Source: an uncultured Selenomonadaceae bacterium | GTDB taxonomy: Bacteria > Bacillota > Negativicutes > Selenomonadales > Selenomonadaceae | Length of the DNA stretch: 9,582 bases | Assembly (NCBI GenBank): GCA_905235425.1 | Contig: CAJOKY010000082.1 | Coordinates: 1-9,582 of the forward strand | Direction of reading: 5' to 3' | Shown: positions 1-6,008 of the stretch, in pieces | How positions within the stretch are numbered: the first letter of the stretch is position 1 | Layout: each line of letters starts with the position of its first letter | Position numbers and translations under genes: made by a program | Notes under the pieces: generated by a model | Seen by the model: only the letters and a program-made list of their open reading frames with translations | Told to the model about the DNA's origin: nothing | Database searches by the model: none

Positions 1-43
1 TATCGAGTGCCTTAAAGCCTAAGCTACAACCGTTTGCTCGATA
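1..43 (-). other. Possible stem-loop at the 5' end of a leftward transcript
   Basis: TATCGAG at 1-7 is the exact reverse complement of CTCGATA at 37-43, with 29 bases between them. The promoter at 49-77 would start transcription at about 42, so this pairing would form at the very 5' end of that RNA. A short inner pairing CTTA (11-14) with TAAG (20-23) is also possible. I do not recognise a known riboswitch or small RNA, and the element is cut by the window edge. Confidence 0.3.
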
Positions 44-48
44 ATAAA

Positions 49-77
49 ATTATACAGTTTGATTTATAAACAATCAA
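49..77 (-). promoter_or_regulatory. Sigma-70-type promoter reading off the left edge
   Basis: Read on the minus strand, TTGATT (72-77) is followed after exactly 17 bases by a perfect TATAAT (49-54). It would start a transcript near position 42, heading leftwards out of the window. The spacing and the perfect -10 box make this one of the two best promoter matches here. The driven gene or RNA is outside the window. Confidence 0.6.
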
Positions 78-104
78 GAAAATATTGTGCGCCTTTCCTT
101 CCCA

Positions 105-140
105 CGCCTAAAGGCGGAGGCTTCTCGGCGCTTTTAGGTG
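105..140. other. Hairpin downstream of the glycosyltransferase gene
   Basis: Positions 107-116 (CCTAAAGGCG) pair with 129-138 (CGCTTTTAGG) with one wobble; the outer pairs 105-140 and 106-139 extend the stem. A small inner stem GAG/CTC (117-119 with 124-126) is possible. The 110-116 arm can instead pair perfectly with CGCCTTT at 90-96, so two exclusive folds exist. There is no T-run straight after the stem on either strand, so I do not call it an intrinsic terminator. It could be a 5' leader structure of the promoter at 143-171 or a dispersed palindromic repeat. Confidence 0.4.
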
Positions 141-142
141 AA

Positions 143-171
143 ATTATAATCGTGTTTAAGTTAAATTGCAA
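143..171 (-). promoter_or_regulatory. Second sigma-70-type promoter at the glycosyltransferase 3' end
   Basis: On the minus strand TTGCAA (166-171) is followed after 17 bases by a perfect TATAAT (143-148). The -35 box lies inside the last codons of the glycosyltransferase gene. The expected start point (about 136-139) falls at the foot of the hairpin at 105-140. Together with the promoter at 49-77 it suggests that the gene beyond the left edge has its own transcription, independent of the upstream run of genes. Confidence 0.5.
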
Positions 172-737
172 GGGATATTTTCAAGCGCGGCAGAAATTTT
201 ATCCTTAACCTGCGCGGGAGAAATATTTTCAAGGCAGTCAAGATTTTTCGGACAAGCGCGTTTCCAGCAACCTCTGCAAGGTCTGTCAACTTCAATGGAA
301 TTTTCCGGCTGACCGTAAGCGCCGTTTCTGTTTGCATCGGTGGGACCCATAAGCATAACGACGGGAATTTTTAAACCTGCCGCCAAATGTACAATGCCGG
401 TATCGCCGCCGATAACTGCGCGGGAATTTTTTATTATGTGCGTAAGCTGAGGTAAATTTGTTTGATTTACAAGATTAATCGGCGGAATTTCCATAAGCGA
501 TTCAATTTCCGCCGCGCGTTGCACGTCCACAGCGCCGTTACCTACGATAACCGGTACAATATTCATATTGTAAAGCCAATCGCCTATCTCTGCAAAATAT
601 TTTAAGTCCCAGCGCTTATTTGCCCAATTAGCACCGACGGCAAAAATCACGTAGGGATTGCCGGAGCGTAAACCAAAATGATTTGTAATTGTATCGGCGC
701 GTTTAATTTCAGCAGGCGGCACGATAAGCATTTTCAA
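156..737 (-). CDS. GT9 glycosyltransferase, C-terminal (donor-binding) half
   Basis: This open frame of 193 codons holds the second GT-B domain. It contains GANWANKRW (residues 35-43, with a lysine at the place of the conserved donor-contacting lysine). It also has the family hallmark GGDTGIVHLAAGLKIPVV (from about 110) followed by GPTDANRNGAYG. A cysteine-rich tail (CRGCWKRACP…C) is common in this family. Its first codon in frame is TTG, but homology begins only around MLIVPPAE. An AAGG six bases before the internal ATG at 729-731 could weakly support separate initiation. The break falls close to the boundary of the two GT-B domains. Confidence 0.7.
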   Translation of the reverse strand: MKMLIVPPAEIKRADTITNHFGLRSGNPYVIFAVGANWANKRWDLKYFAEIGDWLYNMNIVPVIVGNGAVDVQRAAEIESLMEIPPINLVNQTNLPQLTHIIKNSRAVIGGDTGIVHLAAGLKIPVVMLMGPTDANRNGAYGQPENSIEVDRPCRGCWKRACPKNLDCLENISPAQVKDKISAALENIPCNLT

Positions 738-1185
738 CCTTGCAACCTATGGCGCGGGCAGTATCCAAATATCTTTCGACAATGTGTCCTTGAAAATGTT
801 CACCGATAATCGGTTTTGAAATTTTGTCACTCATCTCGCGCATATTGCAGATGCCGAGTTTTATGTTGGAATTTGCGAAAAAAGCGATAGCCGCCGACTT
901 GAAAAGTCCTTGTAAATCCAAAACTGCGTCGTAAGTTTCGCTTTGAAGTTCGCGACGGAAGGGGAAAAATAATTTTGCAAAACCTTTCAACGTGCGAAAA
1001 TCTTTTTTGCGAAAGAGAATAATTTTATCAACGCAGGGATTCATTTTAATCAAGTCATAAGCCGGCGGCTCAACTACCCAAGTAATTTTAGCGTCAGGAA
1101 AAGTTTCCTTGACGGCGGCGCTTACAGGCAGGGCGTGTACAACGTCGCCAATCGCGCTAAGTTTTATAATCAAAACATTTTTCAT
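709..1185 (-). CDS. GT9 glycosyltransferase, N-terminal (acceptor-side) half
   Basis: This 158-residue frame opens with the GT9 signature MKNVLIIKLSAIGDVVHALP. Its Asp14 matches the catalytic aspartate of the WaaC/WaaF heptosyltransferases, and the start position agrees with the family. The remainder is the first Rossmann-like domain, with the typical DAVLDLQGLFKSA segment near residues 87-99. The last few residues before the stop (AYRAAC) are out-of-frame sequence created by the shift; genuine homology ends near KVE at about residue 151. Upstream of the ATG the minus strand reads a pyrimidine-rich stretch without AGGAGG. Without the second half the protein would lack the nucleotide-sugar-binding domain. 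Confidence 0.75.
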   Translation of the reverse strand: MKNVLIIKLSAIGDVVHALPVSAAVKETFPDAKITWVVEPPAYDLIKMNPCVDKIILFRKKDFRTLKGFAKLFFPFRRELQSETYDAVLDLQGLFKSAAIAFFANSNIKLGICNMREMSDKISKPIIGEHFQGHIVERYLDTARAIGCKVENAYRAAC

Positions 1186-1190
1186 TTTTT

Positions 1191-1310
1191 TAGGGATTAG
1201 GGGGTAGAGGGTAGAGGGTAGAGAGTAGAAGGGAGGAAGGAGATTGTAGGTTTCCTACTCTCTATAATCTACTCTCTACATTCTTAATTCTACATTCTTA
1301 ATTCTTAATT
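1191..1310. repeat. Heptanucleotide repeat array with opposed arms (STRR-like)
   Basis: This intergenic stretch between htpG and the glycosyltransferase is built on a 7-base period. On the plus strand six consecutive TAGNNNN units run from 1191 to 1232, including TAGAGGG twice. From 1255 to 1310 eight units of the form CTNNNNT follow (CTACTCT, CTACATT, CTTAATT and variants). The two arms are partly complementary: 1218-1228 is the exact reverse complement of 1269-1279, and GTAGG-TTT-CCTAC (1246-1258) forms an apical hairpin. The last unit contains the htpG stop codon. The pattern matches short tandemly repeated repetitive sequences known from cyanobacteria in period and placement; any relationship is inference. 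Confidence 0.75.
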
Positions 1311-3209
1311 ACTCATCAGCTCGGCAATTTTATTCGCCAAGTCAACGGGATTGTCGGGCATAATGCCTTCAATTAAAAGCGCCTGCGCGTAAAGCAGTTT
1401 ACAAAAATCCTTAAACTTGTCGGAATTTTTATCCTGCGCGTGAACACCGCTTAACTTTTTGAAAAGCGGGTGATTGGGATTAAGTCCCAAAATTCTGTGC
1501 GCTTTGAAGAAGGGATTATTCATCGGTGCAAAAGTCTGCTCCATATTCAGCGAAGGTCCATTAATGCCCGTCATAAGGCATACAGCGCCGGATTTAAGCC
1601 GCGCAGTTAAACGTACTTCATTAACGCTTTCACCGATTGCGGCTTTCACGTCAAGCAATAATTCTTCGTAGGAGCGGGACAACTCGTCAATTTCAGACTT
1701 GGTTTTCTGCGAATCTTCGTCTTCAAGTTCAAAATCTTCACGGTTGACAGATTGAATTTCCTTGCCGTTGTAGCTGACAAGCGCGTTAAGTGCAAATTCG
1801 TCAACAGGATCAACAAGGTAAATGACTTCTATGCCGCGTTCGCGCAGAATTTCAAGTTGCGGCAATTTCGCTATTGACGCCGCGTCTTTACCCGTTGCGC
1901 AGTAAATCTTCTTTTGCGTAGCCGGCATACGTTCGACATACTCGGCAAGCGTCGACAATTTTAAATCCTTCGACGTTACAAATAAAAGCAGGTCTTGTAA
2001 ATCTTCCTTAACCTTGCTGTCATAAGTGTTATTGTAAACGCCGATTTTAAGAGACTTTCCGAACTGCGCCCAAAATTCTTCATAATGTTCACGGTCGTTT
2101 TTCAACGCCTTAGCAAGTTGCTTAAGAATATTCTTTTCAAGTGCGCGACCGATTTTTTTAACGTCACGGCTCTGTTGTAAAATTTCACGCGACACGTTAA
2201 GCGGCAAATCCGGTGAATCTACAAGCCCTTTTACAAAGCGGAAATAGTCCGGCAAAAAGTCTTTACACTTATCCATAACGAAGACGTGGCGCGAATAAAG
2301 CTGTAAACCTGGCTCGTAGTCTGCAAAAAATAAATTCGACGCGGCGCGTTTTGGAATGCAAAGTAACGCCGTGTATTCGATTGTACCTTCTGCCTTTGTA
2401 TGGAAAATTTCCATAGGCTTTTCCCACTCGTGGAATTGGTGGCGGAAAAATTCTTCGTATTCGTCTTCCGAAATATCTGATTTATTGCGCGTCCAAAGCG
2501 GCTGCATTGAATTTACCGTGCGAACTTCGACAATGTGATTTTTATCCTTATCTTCAGTGTAGAAATTCATTTTAATGGGATAGCGAATGTAATCGGAATA
2601 TTTTTTTACAAGGCTTTCAATCGTGAAATGGTCGGTGAAGTTAAACTCATCGCCGCTTACAAATTCCGGCTTAAGGTGAAGTATAATCGTGGTACCGCGT
2701 GACGGTTTGTCAACGTCTTCAATGACGTATTCGCCGGCGCCTTCGCAAGTCCATTTAACGGCGGAATTTTCACCGCCGGCTTTACGTGTGGTAAGTTCAA
2801 CTTTTTGAGCAACAATAAACGCGGAATAAAAACCTACGCCGAATTGTCCGATAAGCTCTTCGTTATTACTGTCACCGGCATCACTCATTTTGTCAAGAAA
2901 AGCACGAGTGCCTGACTGGGCGATAGTGCCGATATTGGCAATGACTTCGTCGCGCGTCATGCCAATGCCGTTATCTGAAATTGTTATGGTTTTTGTATCT
3001 GAATCGGGAACTATGAAGATTTCAAAGTCTTCATTTCCTTCCAAAATATCGTGATTGGTTAAGGATTCAAAATGAAGTTTGTCAATCGCGTCGGAGGCAT
3101 TGGAAATGAGTTCGCGCAGGAAAATTTCTTTGTTTGTATAGATTGAGTTAATAACCAAGTCGAGAAGTCTTTTAGTCTCGGCTTGAAATTCCAAAGTTTC
3201 AGCAGACAT
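1305..3209 (-). CDS. htpG: HtpG, bacterial Hsp90 chaperone
   Basis: This is a full-length Hsp90-family ATPase of 634 residues (E. coli HtpG has 624), a cytosolic dimeric chaperone that remodels client proteins together with DnaK. The N-terminal GHKL ATP-binding domain shows NASDA (37-41, with the catalytic Glu just before at about 33), DNGIGM (79-84) and the ATP-lid glycine motif GQFGVGFYSA (121-130). The GTTIILHL segment follows near 170. The middle domain carries the conserved PLNVSREILQ with its ATP-contacting arginine. The C-terminal dimerisation domain is complete. AAAGGAG (3221-3227 on the plus strand as its complement) stands 11 bases before the ATG. It follows prs after 75 bp that hold a heptamer array, and the glycosyltransferase lies downstream. 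Confidence 0.97.
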   Translation of the reverse strand: MSAETLEFQAETKRLLDLVINSIYTNKEIFLRELISNASDAIDKLHFESLTNHDILEGNEDFEIFIVPDSDTKTITISDNGIGMTRDEVIANIGTIAQSGTRAFLDKMSDAGDSNNEELIGQFGVGFYSAFIVAQKVELTTRKAGGENSAVKWTCEGAGEYVIEDVDKPSRGTTIILHLKPEFVSGDEFNFTDHFTIESLVKKYSDYIRYPIKMNFYTEDKDKNHIVEVRTVNSMQPLWTRNKSDISEDEYEEFFRHQFHEWEKPMEIFHTKAEGTIEYTALLCIPKRAASNLFFADYEPGLQLYSRHVFVMDKCKDFLPDYFRFVKGLVDSPDLPLNVSREILQQSRDVKKIGRALEKNILKQLAKALKNDREHYEEFWAQFGKSLKIGVYNNTYDSKVKEDLQDLLLFVTSKDLKLSTLAEYVERMPATQKKIYCATGKDAASIAKLPQLEILRERGIEVIYLVDPVDEFALNALVSYNGKEIQSVNREDFELEDEDSQKTKSEIDELSRSYEELLLDVKAAIGESVNEVRLTARLKSGAVCLMTGINGPSLNMEQTFAPMNNPFFKAHRILGLNPNHPLFKKLSGVHAQDKNSDKFKDFCKLLYAQALLIEGIMPDNPVDLANKIAELMSN

Positions 3210-3234
3210 TAAAAATTGTTCTCCTTTGTAGAAT

Positions 3235-3269
3235 TAGTGAGTAGTAAGTAGTGAGTAGTGAATAGTGAA
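3235..3269. repeat. Heptanucleotide repeat array between prs and htpG
   Basis: Five consecutive 7-base units of the form TAGTRAR run without interruption from 3235 to 3269 on the plus strand (TAGTGAG, TAGTAAG, TAGTGAG, then TAGTGAA twice). They share the TAG anchor and the period with the array at 1191-1232. They lie just upstream of the htpG ribosome-binding site (3221-3227), so in the message they form part of the htpG leader. Confidence 0.8.
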
Positions 3270-3284
3270 TAATGGTTTTCCTAA

Positions 3285-4244
3285 TTATCTAAAAAGCAGG
3301 CTTACGGAACGCTGTGCCTGTATTCTTAAAATAACGTCGCCGATTGACTGCGCCATTGACAGCACTTTAATTTTGGGTGATTGTTTATCTTCCGGCAAAG
3401 GTATGGTATCGGTAACGACAAGCTGTTCCATGTCGGAGTTATCGATTTTTTCAACGGCGTTTTTGCTGAGTACAGGATGAGTACAGGCGGCAAGTACAGA
3501 TTTTGCACCGAGCCGCTTTAAAGCCTTAGCACCTTCACAAAGACTTCCGGCAGTGTCAACAATGTCATCAATCATCAGCGTAATTTTATCCTTAACGTCG
3601 CCGATGATATTCATAACTTCAGCTTCTCCGGGACGCGGACGGCGCTTTTCAATAATGGCAATCGGCGCTTTAAGATAATCTGCCAACGCGCGGGCACGTG
3701 TTACGCCGCCTAAGTCAGGACTGACTACGACAAGCTCATTATCGAAAGTTTGACGGTTAAAGTAATCGGCGATAACCGGCGCGGCGGCAAGGTGATCAAC
3801 CGGAATATCGAAAAATCCTTGAATCTGCGCGGCATGTAAATCAACGGTAATGACGCGGCTCATACCTGCGGCAACCATTAAATTGGCAACAAGCTTTGCA
3901 GAAATGGGTTCACGACCACGCGTCTTTCTGTCCTGCCTTGCATAGGCATAGTAGGGAACAATCGCCGTAATGCTGTGTGCAGAGGCGCGTTTGCAGGCGT
4001 CAGCCAATATCAAAAGATCCATGACATTATCATTTACCGGTTGAGAAGTCGGCTGAACAATGAAAATATCCTTGCCGCGAATGCTTTCATTAATCATTAC
4101 CGCCGTTTCGCCGTTGTTAAAGCGCCCTACAGATGCGTCACAAAGTCTGACGTTTATGTATTCAGAAATTTTTTTTGCCAATTCGGGATTGGCGTTGCCC
4201 GTTATCAAGCAAAGTTTGCTCGTGTCAACATTATGATTTTCCAT
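3285..4244 (-). CDS. prs: Ribose-phosphate pyrophosphokinase (PRPP synthetase)
   Basis: The enzyme makes 5-phosphoribosyl-1-pyrophosphate from ribose 5-phosphate and ATP. It supplies purine, pyrimidine, NAD, histidine and tryptophan synthesis in the cytosol. The length, 319 residues, is normal for the class I enzyme. Visible signatures are RQDRKTRGREPISAKLVANL (103-122), the divalent-metal region VDLHAAQIQGFF (134-145), the SPDLGGVTRA flexible-loop region (175-184), and the PRPP-binding motif DDIVDTAGS (226-234). The usual C-terminal segment is intact. GAGAGGA (complement at 4254-4260) lies 9 bases before the ATG. Only 20 bp separate it from the preceding beta-CASP gene, which suggests co-transcription with it, unlike the common glmU-prs arrangement of Firmicutes. 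Confidence 0.97.
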   Translation of the reverse strand: MENHNVDTSKLCLITGNANPELAKKISEYINVRLCDASVGRFNNGETAVMINESIRGKDIFIVQPTSQPVNDNVMDLLILADACKRASAHSITAIVPYYAYARQDRKTRGREPISAKLVANLMVAAGMSRVITVDLHAAQIQGFFDIPVDHLAAAPVIADYFNRQTFDNELVVVSPDLGGVTRARALADYLKAPIAIIEKRRPRPGEAEVMNIIGDVKDKITLMIDDIVDTAGSLCEGAKALKRLGAKSVLAACTHPVLSKNAVEKIDNSDMEQLVVTDTIPLPEDKQSPKIKVLSMAQSIGDVILRIQAQRSVSLLFR

Positions 4245-4264
4245 AAAAATCCGTCCTCTCTATT

Positions 4265-5986
4265 CTAAGCCTCAATTCCTTGTCCATGAATATAAATTGC
4301 CGTTTCCGGCGAAATTTTTTCCGTTATCGAAATCAAGGTATCATAATCTGCATGTGCTGAAAGCGGAATATCAAAAAAGGTTACGTTTTTGTCGCGCCGA
4401 TTTAAAATGCTTATAAGCATGTCTTCATATTCACGAATAAATCCCACTTTCAGGACGCAAACTTTATCCATATCCAACATCTCTTGAAGGTAAAAAAAAG
4501 AAGTACTTCCTTCTTGCAACATTCCGGAACTGGCAATAATGACGTTGTAATTGTCAATTCTGTATCTCAAATCAATGTCTCCGGTGTAAACCGAGATATT
4601 ACCTCCAATTATATTTTTTTCCATACTGTTTTGATAATACTCCGTCATCTGCGCCGCCAAGCCGTCAATCAGTATGATAAAGCCGTTTCGCCGCGCAGAT
4701 TCTTTCAACAATAACGCAACTTCTGCAGCCCTTCCTACTGCAAAACTCGGAATGATAATTTTTTTGCCAAATTTAATTACAGCTTCACAGATATCTACGA
4801 AAATGGATTCGTATTGTTTAAGTGAAAGCATCTGAGGTTTTTTACCGTAAGTAGATTCAGTCAAAAAAATATCTGTTCTTTTTGGAATTGTCAATAGCGA
4901 ATTTATGTCCAAGCCCAAGCAAGTATGTTGGTCGGCAAGGCAGTAATCGCCGGTGTAAATAATTCTTTTACCTCGCCAATCTATGTCGAAAAGCACCGAG
5001 CCGCGAATATGTCCGTTTGGGATAAATTTTATTTTTATGCCGCCGACATTGACTGTATCATAAAAATTTTTTACTTGCAAATTTCTAAGAAAAATATTTG
5101 TCGAGGTCATTTTTATGATGCTTGCCGTCTCTTCAGTCATAAAGCAAGGTGAACGCGGTAATTCATTCAAACTGCCGTAATGATCCAAGTGTCCATGTGA
5201 AATAAATACCGCGTCAACTTTATTGATATTTAAATCCTCAAGAATTTGTCTCGCAGGGATATGCTTTATTCCGTCTTCAACCAATTCTGCGCCGCAATCA
5301 AAAATTATCGTAGCGTCATGGTCAAAAATTATATGCATTGATGCGGCTACTTGATGCGGCTTGTAGCTGAAAATTTTTAAACCGTCCTTGTTATAAAGAC
5401 ATTGCATTTTATTTTTGTCAAGCGGCATGTCGCGCAGTTTATGATTATATTTTCCCCATACCCGCCATAAAACTTTTTCAAATGTAATAGGACTGTTTTT
5501 AGATTTAAGAGGCATATAAAATTTTTTTAGCGAAGGATATTCTTCACAAATTTTGTTGAAAAGAGGAAGCTGTACAAATTTTTCCTGAGAATATTCTTCA
5601 ATCAATTCAAAAAGCTGTACTAATTCCGAGTCATAATGACGATTAAGCAGATTTTGAAACCAGTCCGAATATCGTTTTTGCTTAAAATAGAGAGCAAACA
5701 AAATGACGTGTTTCCAATAAATGTTGTACTGCTTGCAGATATTTAGCCAGTCGTCGCCATGTGATTCATAAATTTTAAAAGCCGCCTTCTTTTTTCCAAG
5801 TACCGATAAACTTAACATTTTATAAAAAAGTAAGCTCAAAAAATCGTTTTGGTACAAGTCCGCCAAATAGTATGTCAACGAATATTTTTTTTCTTCAAAA
5901 TAAATTTCTGTAAGTTTCGGCAACACCATTATATCATTATCGCAAAAAAAACTTTTTTCTGCGAGCCATTTGTCTGATACGTCCAT
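4265..5986 (-). CDS. MBL-fold beta-CASP nuclease with TPR-like N-terminal extension
   Basis: The C-terminal two thirds belong to the metallo-beta-lactamase/beta-CASP family of RNA nucleases (CPSF73/Ysh1-like, COG1236 type). Numbering from the ATG at 5986 (573 residues), the zinc ligands are Asp230 (motif I), HGHLDH 264-269 (motif II), His326 (NGHIRG, motif III) and Asp347 (YTGDY, motif IV). The beta-CASP residues are Glu377 (TESTYG, motif A), His545 (SAHAD, motif B) and His567 (IHG, motif C); PSFAVGR is at 413-419. All catalytic residues are present, and motif C is histidine, as in RNA-acting members. Residues 1 to about 190 are helical and TPR-like (for example around LGKKKAAFKIYE) and are not a standard part of the family. 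The protein stops six residues after motif C, lacking the usual 30 or so residue tail. It sits 22 bp after the helical-repeat gene and 20 bp before prs. Confidence 0.85.
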   Translation of the reverse strand: MDVSDKWLAEKSFFCDNDIMVLPKLTEIYFEEKKYSLTYYLADLYQNDFLSLLFYKMLSLSVLGKKKAAFKIYESHGDDWLNICKQYNIYWKHVILFALYFKQKRYSDWFQNLLNRHYDSELVQLFELIEEYSQEKFVQLPLFNKICEEYPSLKKFYMPLKSKNSPITFEKVLWRVWGKYNHKLRDMPLDKNKMQCLYNKDGLKIFSYKPHQVAASMHIIFDHDATIIFDCGAELVEDGIKHIPARQILEDLNINKVDAVFISHGHLDHYGSLNELPRSPCFMTEETASIIKMTSTNIFLRNLQVKNFYDTVNVGGIKIKFIPNGHIRGSVLFDIDWRGKRIIYTGDYCLADQHTCLGLDINSLLTIPKRTDIFLTESTYGKKPQMLSLKQYESIFVDICEAVIKFGKKIIIPSFAVGRAAEVALLLKESARRNGFIILIDGLAAQMTEYYQNSMEKNIIGGNISVYTGDIDLRYRIDNYNVIIASSGMLQEGSTSFFYLQEMLDMDKVCVLKVGFIREYEDMLISILNRRDKNVTFFDIPLSAHADYDTLISITEKISPETAIYIHGQGIEA

Positions 5987-5995
5987 CAAGATTTT

Positions 5996-6000
5996 TCCTT
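5996..6000 (-). promoter_or_regulatory. Ribosome-binding site setting the beta-CASP start
   Basis: AAGGA on the minus strand lies 9 bases before the ATG at 5984-5986. An in-frame TTG sits directly upstream of it at 5987-5989. The spacing fits either codon, but the ATG is preferred, so the protein most likely has 573 rather than 574 residues. Confidence 0.55.
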
Positions 6001-6008
6001 ATCCTAAG

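Larger units (their letters stand above)
156..1185 (-). pseudogene. Family-9 glycosyltransferase (heptosyltransferase-like), frameshifted
   Basis: Two adjacent minus-strand reading frames together make one glycosyltransferase of the GT9 family, about 345 residues, the usual length. These GT-B enzymes transfer heptose or related sugars to the lipopolysaccharide core on the inner face of the cytoplasmic membrane. The frame changes at the A4 tract read as GAAAATG on the minus strand (TTTT at 731-734 on the plus strand). Removing one A rejoins the frames and gives a smooth family-like sequence (…GCKVEMLIVPPAEIK…). The start codon also has no visible ribosome-binding site, and a heptamer repeat array abuts it. 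I favour a decayed gene or an assembly error. Expression as two half-proteins is less likely but possible. Confidence 0.75.

Noticed and set aside
1..33. Possible tRNA fragment on the minus strand (TAGCTTAGG resembling a tRNA D-arm)
   Set aside because: The D-stem has a mismatch, the conserved GG of the D-loop is absent, and the sequence is cut by the edge, so neither anticodon nor T-arm can be checked.
1191..1310. CRISPR array
   Set aside because: Units are 7 bases with no spacers, far below CRISPR repeat and spacer lengths, and no cas gene is present.
3975..4268. Plus-strand open frame of 97 codons across the start of prs
   Set aside because: It is the complement of well-conserved prs sequence and has no initiation signal or recognisable domain.
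4265..5986. RNase J (rnjA/rnjB)
   Set aside because: The helical N-terminal extension and the ending at motif C do not fit RNase J, which starts with the metallo-beta-lactamase core and has a C-terminal domain. Motif wording such as TESTYG and SAHAD is closer to the CPSF73/Ysh1-like group.
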